Assembly (NCBI GenBank): GCA_963791455.1
Contig: CAWBSM010000004.1
Location: 897,586-961,585, forward strand
Reading direction: 5' to 3'
Source: Bog-473 sp963791455
Lineage (GTDB): Bacteria > Actinomycetota > Acidimicrobiia > Acidimicrobiales > RAAP-2
Length of the DNA: 64,000 nucleotides
Shown piece after piece: positions 1 through 8,031 of the stretch. Below the pieces are notes generated by a model. It had not been told where the DNA came from. It saw only the letters and a list, made by a program, of their open reading frames with translations, and did no database searches. The translations under genes were made by a program, and so were the position numbers. Each line of letters opens with the position of its first letter. Positions within the stretch are counted from its first letter, which is position 1.

Positions 1-37
1 CTGTCAATCGACATTTCCAAGTAGGGAGGTCATGCGC

Positions 38-652
38 ATGAGCGCTGCAAGTGGAATCACGAACCAAGGCGGAGACGGTGCATCCGTAGGTCTCCTGCCG
101 ATGTCGAAGGATCCGTTCGAGGCGCCGACCGATCGGGACATGCTGCCCTCTGAGCGGAGATCGTTCGTGCGGACGCACCGGACCTGCATCTTCGGGTACG
201 GGCGGCGGTCGGACGGGCCCGCGATGTCGGTGGTGTACTACATCCCAGGGGACAATGACGACCTGTTCGTAGCGACCATGGCAGATCGCGCCAAGGCCAA
301 GGCCGTTGCGCGGAACGGCAAGATCAGCCTGTGCATACTCGACGAGACCTGGCCCTTCTCCTACTTACAGGTCTATTGCAACGCGGTAATCGACGACGAC
401 GCTGACTTGCTGGTCGACGTGATGATGGCCGTAGCCGAACGTATGTCGGGTGAACCGCTGGGGCCCGAGCTCCGCCCCGTGGTCAAGGCCATGGGAGAGG
501 AGGAAGGCCGCGTCCTGGTGCGCTGCCGGCCCTACGCGACGTTCGTGACACCACCACGACACCTCCACCGCAACGACCAGGCGGAGCAGCTGACCCACTG
601 GGTCTCGGCGTCCATGGCCTGGGACGCGCCAGACGGTAAGGACGAACCTTGA
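38..652 (+). CDS. Pyridoxamine 5'-phosphate oxidase-fold protein
   Basis: About 204 residues. The central part (SVVYYIPGDNDDLFVATMADRAKA, shown here only as the SVVYYIPG and FVATMADRAKA pieces) has the split-barrel pattern of the PPOX/F420-dependent flavin reductase superfamily, in which a small barrel binds FMN or F420 and reduces or oxidises an unknown substrate. An ATG at 32 is in frame, but the GGGAGG at 24-29 lies only 2 bases from it and 8 bases from the ATG at 38, so 38 is preferred. The stop overlaps the start of the FAH-family gene (TTGA), so the two are probably cotranslated with the dioxygenase downstream. The family is clear; the substrate and cofactor are not. Confidence 0.75.
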   Translation: MSAASGITNQGGDGASVGLLPMSKDPFEAPTDRDMLPSERRSFVRTHRTCIFGYGRRSDGPAMSVVYYIPGDNDDLFVATMADRAKAKAVARNGKISLCILDETWPFSYLQVYCNAVIDDDADLLVDVMMAVAERMSGEPLGPELRPVVKAMGEEEGRVLVRCRPYATFVTPPRHLHRNDQAEQLTHWVSASMAWDAPDGKDEP

Positions 653-1509
653 CGTTCCGATTCGCCAACGTGGAGGGTCGGTCCGCCCTCGTCGACTCCG
701 ACGGGCGCTGGTTCGACGCGTCGAGGGTGACTGGCGGGACCATACCTGTCGACCCGATGGACGCGTGGCGACGGCTCGACGAACTCCATGGAGCAGCGGG
801 AGCCCTCGCCGGCGCGGCACCCGATGGGAACCTCAGCGACGCCGATGTCCGACCGCCGATCCCTTCGCCTAAGAGCGTCTTCGCAGTCGGCCTGAATTAT
901 CGGTCGCATGCGGACGAGTCCAACATGAAGTTGCCGGACTCCCCGCTTATCTTCACAAAGTTCCCGAGCTGTCTCGCCGGACCCAGGGACCCCGTCATCC
1001 TCGGCGGAACGGCCGATGACTACGAGGCAGAGCTCGTCGCCGTGATCGGCCGCGGGGGCCGCAACATCCGGTACGAGGACGCATGGGGCCACGTCGGTGG
1101 TCTCACCGCGGGCCAGGACATCTCCGACCGTGCCCTGCAATTTGCGGCCGAGCCCCCTCATTTCGATCTGGGCAAGTCGCGGGACACCTACGGACCGATC
1201 GGCCCGGTCGTCGTCTCAACCGAATCTTTCGCCGACCCCGGTGACCTTCGCATCACATGTGACATCAACGGGGAGCGACGCCAGGAGGATCGCACCTCGA
1301 ATCTGATCTTCGACATCCCGGCACTTGTCAGCTACCTCTCCGGCGTCCTCACTCTCAGTCCGGGAGATCTCATCTTCACCGGCACACCCGAAGGGGTTGG
1401 TGCCGCAACTCTCAGGTTCCTCGTTGTTGGCGACGTGATAACCACGACGATCGAGGGCATCGGCACCCTGACAAACTGGTGCCAAAACCCCGCGAAGGAA
1501 CATCCATGA
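649..1509 (+). CDS. Fumarylacetoacetate hydrolase family protein
   Basis: 286 residues, the usual length for the FAH/2-hydroxyhepta-2,4-diene-1,7-dioate isomerase family. A short N-terminal domain is followed by the catalytic fold with GLNYRSHADE (about residue 82), the acidic metal-binding segment DDYEAELVAVIGR, the loop GLTAGQDISDR and the C-terminal TGTPEGVGA. Such enzymes hydrolyse or isomerise ring-cleavage products using Mg2+ or Mn2+. The start is TTG, overlapping the previous stop by 4 bases. With an extradiol dioxygenase-like gene 45 bases downstream, it likely processes the meta-cleavage product of a catechol-type compound; that pathway role is inference. Confidence 0.88.
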   Translation: MTFRFANVEGRSALVDSDGRWFDASRVTGGTIPVDPMDAWRRLDELHGAAGALAGAAPDGNLSDADVRPPIPSPKSVFAVGLNYRSHADESNMKLPDSPLIFTKFPSCLAGPRDPVILGGTADDYEAELVAVIGRGGRNIRYEDAWGHVGGLTAGQDISDRALQFAAEPPHFDLGKSRDTYGPIGPVVVSTESFADPGDLRITCDINGERRQEDRTSNLIFDIPALVSYLSGVLTLSPGDLIFTGTPEGVGAATLRFLVVGDVITTTIEGIGTLTNWCQNPAKEHP

Positions 1510-1554
1510 CATTCGACGATCCGGCTGCCCGGCCGGCCCGCTGAGGAGGAAGTC

Positions 1555-2475
1555 GTGGCACTGCACCGATTGGCATCGATCACGATCGGCGTTCCCAACG
1601 TCGAAGAGACCTCTGCTTACTACGAAGAGTTCGGCCTGTCGCGTGACGGCGCGATCTTTTCAACCACTGACGGCGGCGAGCAGCTTCACATCGTCGAGAG
1701 CCCTTCCCGTCGATTGATCGAGCTGTGCATCGGAGTCGACGATCACGACGACCTCGATCGTGCGAACAAGAAGCTCACCAGGCTTGGGATCACCGTCCAA
1801 CGGGACGCTGCCGGTGTCAACGCATTCGAGTCTCACAGTGGCACACGCGCCGTGATCAAGGTCCTCCCCCGAATCTCACAGGATCCGGCCGCGAGGGAGG
1901 CGCACAACGGGCCAGGGCGTTCTGACCGACTGAACACTCGCGCACCAGGCATATTCCGCGAAGTACCGATCCGCCCCCGCAAATTGGGTCACGTTGTCAT
2001 CGGCACGTCCGACGCCGAAGCCTCGCAACGCTTCTTCGTCGATGGCATTGGGTTCAAAGTAAGTGACCAGGTCCGAGGAGCCGCCGCCTTCTTGCGATGC
2101 TCCACCGACCATCACAACCTGCTGCTCCAACCATTCCCGGTGGCATTCCTGCATCACACGTCCTGGCAGGTCGAAGACGTCGACGAGGTCGGGCGAGGAG
2201 CCATGCGCATGCTCGAAGGGCATCCCGAGCGACACGTCTGGGGGCTTGGGCGTCACTTCATCGGCTCTAATTTCTTCTGGTACCTGCGAGATCCTGCGGG
2301 GAATTTCTCCGAGTACTACTCCGACATGGACACCATTACCGACGACCAATTGTGGACACCGGGAACATGGGAACCGTCGCTCCGCGCGCTCTACGCGTGG
2401 GGGCCCGACGTGCCGCCGTCCATGCTCGAGCCAGAGGACCTCGCCGACTTGATGGCGGCCTCGCATCAGGGTTGA
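1555..2475 (+). CDS. Type I extradiol dioxygenase-like (two VOC domains)
   Basis: 306 residues forming two glyoxalase/VOC modules (about 1-110 and 140-270), as in BphC and catechol 2,3-dioxygenase enzymes. Fe(II) ligands are plausible at H146 (KLGHVVIG), H201 (HHTSWQV) and E253 (FSEYYSDMD), the 2-His-1-Glu set that opens catechol rings next to one hydroxyl group. The start is GTG with AGGAGG at 1542-1547. It is the third gene of a tight + strand set with PPOX and FAH genes, which fits a meta-cleavage pathway. The substrate cannot be read from the sequence. Confidence 0.82.
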   Translation: MALHRLASITIGVPNVEETSAYYEEFGLSRDGAIFSTTDGGEQLHIVESPSRRLIELCIGVDDHDDLDRANKKLTRLGITVQRDAAGVNAFESHSGTRAVIKVLPRISQDPAAREAHNGPGRSDRLNTRAPGIFREVPIRPRKLGHVVIGTSDAEASQRFFVDGIGFKVSDQVRGAAAFLRCSTDHHNLLLQPFPVAFLHHTSWQVEDVDEVGRGAMRMLEGHPERHVWGLGRHFIGSNFFWYLRDPAGNFSEYYSDMDTITDDQLWTPGTWEPSLRALYAWGPDVPPSMLEPEDLADLMAASHQG

Positions 2476-2649
2476 CAGAAGCGCGCTCTGAGGTTCGCAG
2501 GCCCCAACAGACCTACCCCTATGAACTGCCCGACCCGGCAAGCCCGTGCCACCGCGGACAGGACTTCCTGGCGAGTCACCTGAACTCGCAATCTGCTACA
2601 AGACGCTGATCAGGTCGCCCCTTGGCCCCCATTTCACTAGCCATGTGAA

Positions 2650-2741
2650 CGATAAGGTCACCTAAGGCCAGGTCGACGAAGCGACGCGATTTGGGATCCC
2701 ACTTTGCTCTGACCTGGGCCTTTGGTGGAGGTGACATCGTG
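2650..2741. repeat. Repeat copy R1 (degenerate att-like module)
   Basis: This occupies most of the 340-base gap after the dioxygenase gene. It starts with a degenerate form of the tandem 10-mer (AAGGTCACCT then AAGGCCAGGT), followed by the block GGGATCCCACTTTG, CTGACCTGGGCC and TTTGGTGGAGGTGACATCGTG (in pieces). The last part contains the reverse complement of CACCTCCACCA, a tRNA 3' end, but no T-arm follows, so it is the variant also seen near 11.1 and 56.1 kb. The rest of the gap shows nothing recognisable. Confidence 0.7.
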
Positions 2742-2817
2742 TCGACGTTGCGGCGGGTGGCCCGCGACCGCGGGTAAGAAGGTCCGCGCAGGTGCGTTTG
2801 CGTGCTGACCCCCTTCC

Positions 2818-3288
2818 TCAATCCGACTCTTCACTCGCGTCAGCCGGACTTTCGTTCCAGCCGAGCTGACGACGCGCCCCTTCGATCGCAAGCTCGAGGC
2901 GGTTGGTGGCGTCGGCCGTTTCACGAGTGCCTTCTCCCGATTCATAAAGAGAGCTTCGCCATCGAACCAGCTCCTCTGCCACCCGGACGGCCCAACGTGC
3001 CTGGGCAAGTTCGGCATGAATCTCGACTGGCACGGCGGCTTCGGCAAGCTCGTCGATGAGGGCGTCGAGCCCTTCGAGCGGGGGATCGGCCGAATTGGCC
3101 TCGTCCTCGGAGACGTCTGCGTACCAGCTCACGAGGGTACCGACAGCCTGTTTGCGGTCGTCGGTGCTGATCAGCTGCGGGAGCCTCCGCACCAGAGCAC
3201 TCCAGTCGCGCAGCAACCGTGCGGCCTCGCCAGCGAAGTCGATTTCAGATTGAGGTTGGTTGTTGTTAATGAGTTCGCTGCTGACCAT
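2818..3288 (-). CDS. Uncharacterised protein next to Hsp20
   Basis: 156 residues, mostly helical and acidic with a charged tail; no family recognised. The ATG at 3288 has GGAGG 8 bases upstream, which decides the start over a possible upstream one. It lies on the same strand as the Hsp20 gene and 110 bases downstream of it, so it may be read from the heat-shock promoter. No signal peptide or membrane segment is seen. The length, ribosome-binding site and balanced composition support a real gene; function unknown. Confidence 0.6.
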   Translation of the reverse strand: MVSSELINNNQPQSEIDFAGEAARLLRDWSALVRRLPQLISTDDRKQAVGTLVSWYADVSEDEANSADPPLEGLDALIDELAEAAVPVEIHAELAQARWAVRVAEELVRWRSSLYESGEGTRETADATNRLELAIEGARRQLGWNESPADASEESD

Positions 3289-3398
3289 CTCTGGACCTCC
3301 TCGACGGCGCGTCAAACGGAAACGAGAGGTCGAGAACGCTGCGGCGGATCCGGGTACGGCCCCGGCGAGGGCGTAGGCGGCTCACCCTCGCCAGGCTC

Positions 3399-3827
3399 TT
3401 ACGAGGCGGCGGTCAGCTGCTTGTTCGAGTCGCTCGAGGTGATGGAGAGCTTGCGCGGCTTTGCCGCCTCGTGCACCGGGATGGTCAAGATGAGCACCCC
3501 GGCGTTGTAGTTGGCCTCCAGATGCTCGGAGTCGAGCGTCTCGCCCAAGAAGAGCTGGCGGGTGAAGGTCCCCGTCGGGCGCTCGGTCACAAGCATCTCG
3601 GCCCCCTCCCCCCCTAAGGCGGGGCGCTCCGCTCGGACGGTGAGCACGTTCTGCTCGATTTCCAAATCGATGGAGTCGGGGTCGACGCCCGGCAGATCGA
3701 AGTGGACGATGAACTCGTCGCCGAGGCGATAGGCGTCCATCGGCATCGCACTCGGGCGTGCGACGCTCCCCCACACCTGCTGGGTGAGCCGATCGAGCTC
3801 ACGGAAGGGATCAGTGCGCATCAGCAT
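3399..3827 (-). CDS. Small heat shock protein, Hsp20/alpha-crystallin family
   Basis: 142 residues. A short N-terminal part (DPFRELDRLTQQVWG) leads into the alpha-crystallin domain (GDEFIVHFDLPGVDPDSIDLE, about 35-55, continuing with the beta strands ENVLTVRAER-type segment) and the conserved tail GVLILTIPV. Such proteins form oligomers that hold unfolding proteins in a refoldable state. The start at 3827 has AGGAGG 6 bases upstream. It is divergent from a J-domain gene and hspR, so HspR probably represses it. The intergenic DNA has a GC-rich hairpin at about 3872-3891 and a partial palindrome at 3919-3936. Confidence 0.93.
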   Translation of the reverse strand: MLMRTDPFRELDRLTQQVWGSVARPSAMPMDAYRLGDEFIVHFDLPGVDPDSIDLEIEQNVLTVRAERPALGGEGAEMLVTERPTGTFTRQLFLGETLDSEHLEANYNAGVLILTIPVHEAAKPRKLSITSSDSNKQLTAAS

Positions 3828-3918
3828 GGCATTCCTCCTTTCACCGTGGACCACCTGATGTCCCAATCCTCCCCGCCGTACTTGGCGGGGCACTACTGAG
3901 ATGTTATGGTAAGTACCA

Positions 3919-3936
3919 CTTAGAAGATCTGTCAAG
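3919..3936. promoter_or_regulatory. Candidate HspR-type operator
   Basis: The 18-base sequence has the symmetric form CTT-N3-AGATCT-N3-AAG and lies between the divergent hsp20 and dnaJ-hspR genes. Known HspR sites (HAIR, CTTGAGT-N7-ACTCAAG) share the outer CTT...AAG. The match is partial, so this is only a candidate. Confidence 0.35.
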
Positions 3937-3953
3937 ACTCGACTGCGATTCTT

Positions 3954-4439
3954 ATGGCCACACCGAAACCCAACGAGCGCTACTACCGACGCCTCGAGGT
4001 GGGACCGGACGCCTCGCAAGCCGAGATCGTCCAGGCCTACCGCCGCCTGGCCTACGGCGCCCATCCCGACACCCACCCCGAAGACCCCGAGGCGACGGCG
4101 CGTTTTCGCGAGATCGCCGAGGCCTACGAGGTCCTGACCAATCCGGCTCAACGCGTTCGCCACGCCAGCGGTCGAGACGTTGGTGGTGCAAGACCGATCA
4201 CCGTCGTCGCGCGCCCGGCGCCCGATCCGAGCAGCCCGGCGCGGGTCAATCCCACGGATCCTCCCGTTGTGCTGGGTGGAGCCCCTCTTGTGGAGGAACC
4301 TCCGCTGCGAGCGGGGCCGGTGCGCGTCGAACGTGGAAACCAGGTGCCAGCTCCGGTTCGAGCCGACGCTGGAAGTGCCGACGAGGGAGGGCTTCTTCGC
4401 CTGTTCTCCGACCTGCTCGACTCCTTCTGGAGGTTCTAA
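3954..4439 (+). CDS. Short J-domain protein (DnaJ-like co-chaperone)
   Basis: 161 residues. Residues 8-70 form a J domain (YYRRLEVGPDASQAEI, then AYRRLAYGAHPDTHPE with the HPD motif, then FREIAEAYEVLTNPAQR), which stimulates the ATPase of DnaK. The rest is a Pro/Gly-rich segment with no zinc-finger or client-binding domain, so it is much shorter than DnaJ (about 370 residues). It overlaps hspR by one base (TAATG), suggesting translational coupling. It may serve DnaK on specific clients or support HspR, which uses DnaK as corepressor in Streptomyces. Confidence 0.85.
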   Translation: MATPKPNERYYRRLEVGPDASQAEIVQAYRRLAYGAHPDTHPEDPEATARFREIAEAYEVLTNPAQRVRHASGRDVGGARPITVVARPAPDPSSPARVNPTDPPVVLGGAPLVEEPPLRAGPVRVERGNQVPAPVRADAGSADEGGLLRLFSDLLDSFWRF

Positions 4440-4759
4440 TGGAGTGGCCCGACACCAACCATGGCGTCTTCGCCATCTCAATCGCCGCCGAGCTCGCCGG
4501 CCTCCATCCCCAGACGCTCCGCATCTACGAACGTGAAGGTCTTCTCGAACCGACTCGTAGCGCTGGAGGGACGCGCCGCTACAGCGGCGAGGATGTCGAT
4601 CGTCTACGGCTCATCGCTGACTTGACCACGGCCGGACTCAACCTGGCCGGGGTCAAACGCGTCCTTGCCCTCGAAGAAGAGCTGGCCGCCCTCCGGGCCA
4701 CTATCGAGCGCCTCGATGACGAGCTGCAACGACAGCGCAGCGCCAAGCCTCGGAGATGA
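4439..4759 (+). CDS. hspR: HspR-type MerR family heat-shock repressor
   Basis: 106 residues. An N-terminal winged helix of MerR type contains VFAISIAAELAGLHPQTLR, then IYEREGLLEPTRSAGGTRRY, the HspR signature, followed by a coiled-coil dimerisation segment (LEEELAALRATIERLDDEL). HspR represses dnaK-type operons and hsp20 and is released by heat. Its position after a J-domain gene and divergent to hsp20 matches the known arrangement. Unlike the classic dnaK-grpE-dnaJ-hspR operon, dnaK and grpE are missing here. Confidence 0.9.
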   Translation: MEWPDTNHGVFAISIAAELAGLHPQTLRIYEREGLLEPTRSAGGTRRYSGEDVDRLRLIADLTTAGLNLAGVKRVLALEEELAALRATIERLDDELQRQRSAKPRR

Positions 4760-4762
4760 GCC

Positions 4763-5281
4763 ATGGGCAGAACCGAAGAAGGCGGTGGCTTCAGCTCCGA
4801 TCAGCGAAGCGGCTTGGAGGCCCGCCGGCTCGATCAGGATCGCACCCTCGAGGCGATCCACCGCCTCGAGGCCGCCCTTTCTGAAGCGGCGCCGCGCCGA
4901 GAGGCGAGTTGGCGCGAGGACGTGCTCGGGACGCTCGGCGTGCTCGAAGCGGCAGTGGTCGAAGAGGCAACCAACGCCGAGCGCCCCGACAGCCTGCTCT
5001 CAGATCTGGCCCGGACCCAGCCGCGGTTGCGCAACCGGGCCAGGGCACTGCGCCTCCAGTACCGCAAGCTGTGCGAGACAATTACAACGCTGCGCCACGA
5101 GATCGCCGAGCACGCGGACTGGGCGGTGGACTTCGCCGACCTCCGAGAGCGACTTGGTTGGGTGTTGACCGCGCTGCGCCATCAGCGTGCCCGCGAATCG
5201 GACCTCATCTACGAGGCCTACTACGAGGCGTTCAAGGTCGAGCTGCGCACGCCGCCCTGGACGGATGAGCACGGCGAGTAG
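4763..5281 (+). CDS. Uncharacterised helical protein in the hspR operon
   Basis: 172 residues starting 3 bases after hspR, so it is almost certainly cotranscribed. The sequence is predicted to be nearly all helix, with heptad-like leucine spacing (LDQDRTLEAIHRLEAALSEA and LRLQYRKLCETITTLRHEI), which would fit a small helical bundle. No catalytic motif, signal peptide or membrane segment is visible and I do not recognise a family. Context suggests a stress-related role. Confidence 0.65.
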   Translation: MGRTEEGGGFSSDQRSGLEARRLDQDRTLEAIHRLEAALSEAAPRREASWREDVLGTLGVLEAAVVEEATNAERPDSLLSDLARTQPRLRNRARALRLQYRKLCETITTLRHEIAEHADWAVDFADLRERLGWVLTALRHQRARESDLIYEAYYEAFKVELRTPPWTDEHGE

Positions 5282-5351
5282 CCGCCGCGGTCGCGAAGCT
5301 TCCTGCGCGGAACCGAGGTCGGGGTGTCGGTTCTGGCTTTGGCCATAGGCC

Positions 5352-6224
5352 TCATCTGGCCGCCGCATTCGCGGTGGCCTGCTCGGTGAGGTCAGCAACG
5401 CTTGCCTGGCCCCGAATGCCCTGTTGTCGCCGACCGCGGGCTTGCTGCCAGGCGGCCCACGCTCGCCCCACGGTGTAGGCGAAGGCGCTCATGGCGCCGA
5501 CGAAGAAGCCGATGGGCAGGTTCGTCTCGTAGGAGACCGCGATGGCGATCCACACGGTGACGAGCGCGAACAGCACGGAGAGGCCTATCGCCACCGGGGG
5601 TCGGTTCGTGAACGACCGGGCGGCGGCGGGCGGGCCGATGAGCAGGCTGAAGATGAGGAGGGAGCCCACGACGGGGACGGCCATGGTGGTCACCAGCGCC
5701 ACTACGATCAGAAAGGCCAGATTCATCACCCTGGTGTTGATGCCGCGGGCGTCCGCAACGTCGGGGGCGACCGAGGAGAGCATCAGCGGCCGGTACAGGA
5801 CTATGACAGCGAGGATGCACACCGCGGCGATAACCACGGTCGGGGCGAGCTTGCTGGCAGAGACGCCGAGAACCTCACCAAAGAGCAGGGAAAAGATCTC
5901 GGGGGCGTATTCGCTGGTGCGCGACAGGAACAGATCGCCGAGAGCCAGCATCAAAACGATCGTGAGGGCGGTGGCGACGTCGCTTCGGGCGCGTCGGCCC
6001 AGCCCGGCGATCATCGCAGCCCCGGCGAGTGAGAACACGCCGAGGCCGACAATGGTGTTGGCCCCGATCAAGAAGGCCCCCGCCGCTCCGGCGAAGGCCC
6101 CGTTGGGAAGGGAGTGCGCGGCAAAGGCTGCGCCGCGCAGCACCGTGAAGAACCCGACCACGCCGGCCACGATGGCCACGACGGTGGCCGCCTCCCAGGC
6201 GTTGATCATGAAGCTGGCGAACAT
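5352..6224 (-). CDS. Metal ABC transporter permease, ZnuB-like (second copy)
   Basis: About 290 residues, with 8-9 hydrophobic segments and the ABC-3 family pattern (GAAFAAHSLPNGAFAGAAGA near 35, LIFSLLIGPPAAA near 210). It forms the membrane channel for zinc or manganese with the neighbouring permease, ATPase and binding protein. The start ATG at 6224 overlaps the stop of the upstream permease (ATGA). Two permease genes in one operon imply a heterodimeric channel. The C-terminal 35 residues are charged and cytoplasmic. Confidence 0.9.
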   Translation of the reverse strand: MFASFMINAWEAATVVAIVAGVVGFFTVLRGAAFAAHSLPNGAFAGAAGAFLIGANTIVGLGVFSLAGAAMIAGLGRRARSDVATALTIVLMLALGDLFLSRTSEYAPEIFSLLFGEVLGVSASKLAPTVVIAAVCILAVIVLYRPLMLSSVAPDVADARGINTRVMNLAFLIVVALVTTMAVPVVGSLLIFSLLIGPPAAARSFTNRPPVAIGLSVLFALVTVWIAIAVSYETNLPIGFFVGAMSAFAYTVGRAWAAWQQARGRRQQGIRGQASVADLTEQATANAAAR

Positions 6225-7153
6225 CAGGCCACCTCGACCCGCTCGATGACCCCTCCCTGATCGCTGGTCGTCGCCCGTCGACGATCCGTTCGGAGGCGCG
6301 AGACGACGCCCGAGGCGAAGTACAGGACGAAGATGACGGCCACGATGCAGAAGCTCACCGGCCAGCCGTTCCCGCCAGCCCAGACCGTGCTGTCGTAGGC
6401 GATCAAGGTGCCTACCCAGCAGGCGAACACGCCGACCGCGGCCGCCACCGCGATGGCGACCCCAGTGCCGGTCGCCACCCGAAGGGCGATGGCCGCGGGT
6501 CCGATCAAAAGAGCCGTCGAGAGGATCGCCCCGATCGTGATCGCGGACATCGACACGGCCAAGGCGAGCGCGAGGAGGTAGCCGCCGCCCACCAGGCGCA
6601 CGGGCACTCGGCGCGCTGCGGCGAGCTCGTAGCTCACGGAGCTGAGGAGGAGAGGCCGGTACAACAAGGCGATCAGCGCGACCGAGGCGATGGCGAGAAC
6701 GACCATGGGGGTCGTGATGCCGGGGGGCAATGTGAAGATCGACCCGAAGAGGACGTTCACGGTGGCCCCGGTGGTGCTCGAGCTGATCGTGTCTTCGTAG
6801 AGGAACAGCGCCGCCAGCCCCAGCGAGGCGCCGAGCACGATGCCGGTGGCCAGGTCGCGCCCTCGGGGCTTGCGGATACCGATGAGTTCCATGACGCCGG
6901 CCGCGACCACGTTGAAGGCAACGAACCCGTAGAGAGTGGATGCTCCGGCCAAGACGGCGGCGGAGCCACCAGCGCTCCCGATGTCCGAGAGCGCGTGCCC
7001 GGCGAACGATTGGCCCCGGATGACCGTGAACACTCCCACGATCCCAGAAACGACCGCCGCGAGCGCACCCACCACCAGAGCAACCTGGACCGGTTCGGAG
7101 GAGAAGAATCCGGGCTCGAACAGCGAGGACCAGGAGAGCGCGACAACCATCAC
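6224..7153 (-). CDS. Metal ABC transporter permease, ZnuB-like (first copy)
   Basis: 309 residues with about nine hydrophobic segments of the ABC-3 family. The conserved IRGQSFAGHALSDIGSAGGS lies near residue 46 and LSTALLIGPAAIALR near 210. It overlaps the ATPase gene upstream and the second permease downstream by 4 bases each. The Zur-like and ArsR-like regulators and His-rich protein across the promoter suggest zinc as the substrate rather than manganese or iron. Confidence 0.92.
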   Translation of the reverse strand: MMVVALSWSSLFEPGFFSSEPVQVALVVGALAAVVSGIVGVFTVIRGQSFAGHALSDIGSAGGSAAVLAGASTLYGFVAFNVVAAGVMELIGIRKPRGRDLATGIVLGASLGLAALFLYEDTISSSTTGATVNVLFGSIFTLPPGITTPMVVLAIASVALIALLYRPLLLSSVSYELAAARRVPVRLVGGGYLLALALAVSMSAITIGAILSTALLIGPAAIALRVATGTGVAIAVAAAVGVFACWVGTLIAYDSTVWAGGNGWPVSFCIVAVIFVLYFASGVVSRLRTDRRRATTSDQGGVIERVEVA

Positions 7154-8031
7154 GCCTCCCGCAAGAAGGGGTCGGCGTCACCGGGATGGTGGGCCTGGTG
7201 CTCGGCGCCCGAGACGACCAGCACCCGGCCCGCGACGTGGATCACCTCGACGTGGTGGCCGTAGAGCGCGCTGAGGGTGTCGGTGCGGACCACCGCGTCG
7301 GTCGTACCCGACGCGGCCCGGCCGTCGGCGAGGTAGACCACGCGGTCCATGACGGGCAGCAGCGGGTTCATGTCGTGCGCGGACAGCAGGATCGCGATGC
7401 GCTGTTCGGCCGCGATCCGGGCGAGGAGCTCGACTACCTCGGCGGCGGAGCGGATGTCGAGGTTGGCCAACGGCTCGTCGAGCAGCAACAACTTCGGTCG
7501 GCAGATGAGCGCCTGGGCGATCATGACCCGTTGCTGCTCCCCACCCGACAGGTTCCCGATGCGGGCGTCCGCGAACGGGGTCGCTCCGACGGCGTCGAGC
7601 ATCTCTTCCACGACGAGCCGACGTTTCGCCGTCGGCCGGGAGATGCCGAAGCGGTGCCCGTCGAGACCCAGCCCGACCAAGTCCCGGGCCCGCAGCGGCA
7701 TGTCCGCCTCCAGGACGATCTTCTGGGGGACGTAGCCGATCTGCGGGCTTCGCCGGGTCCGGGTCCCCCCGCTCACCTCGATCCGGCCGCTGCTGGGGTG
7801 GATCAATCCGAGGATCACCCGCAACAGAGTCGTCTTGCCCGCGCCGTTCGAACCGATGAGCCCGCAGAACTCGCCGCCCTCGACCGAGAAGGACACCCGG
7901 TCGAGAACGCGGCGGCCTCCGAGCGACACGCTCACGTCCTCGACCCAGAGGACCGGCGCCGCGCCGCCTCCCGTGCCGTCTCGGAACGGCGGGCCTCCGG
8001 TTGCCGTCACGGGGTCAGTCGTCACACTCAC
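7150..8031 (-). CDS. Metal ABC transporter ATPase, ZnuC-like
   Basis: 293 residues from the GTG at 8031, which overlaps the stop of the binding-protein gene (GTGA); a longer in-frame start exists but would cover that gene. Walker A is GSNGAGKTT (about residue 65), the ABC signature is LSGGEQQR, Walker B is LLLLDEP and the switch His is in LLSAHDMN. It powers uptake through the two permeases. The gene order binding protein, ATPase, permease, permease is standard for zinc uptake operons. Confidence 0.93.
   Translation of the reverse strand: MSVTTDPVTATGGPPFRDGTGGGAAPVLWVEDVSVSLGGRRVLDRVSFSVEGGEFCGLIGSNGAGKTTLLRVILGLIHPSSGRIEVSGGTRTRRSPQIGYVPQKIVLEADMPLRARDLVGLGLDGHRFGISRPTAKRRLVVEEMLDAVGATPFADARIGNLSGGEQQRVMIAQALICRPKLLLLDEPLANLDIRSAAEVVELLARIAAEQRIAILLSAHDMNPLLPVMDRVVYLADGRAASGTTDAVVRTDTLSALYGHHVEVIHVAGRVLVVSGAEHQAHHPGDADPFLREA

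Noticed and set aside
3872..3891. Hsp20 5' hairpin (CCCCGCC/GGCGGGG) as an RNA thermometer
   Set aside because: The stem is very stable, lies far from the ribosome site and does not pair with it, so a thermometer role is not supported.
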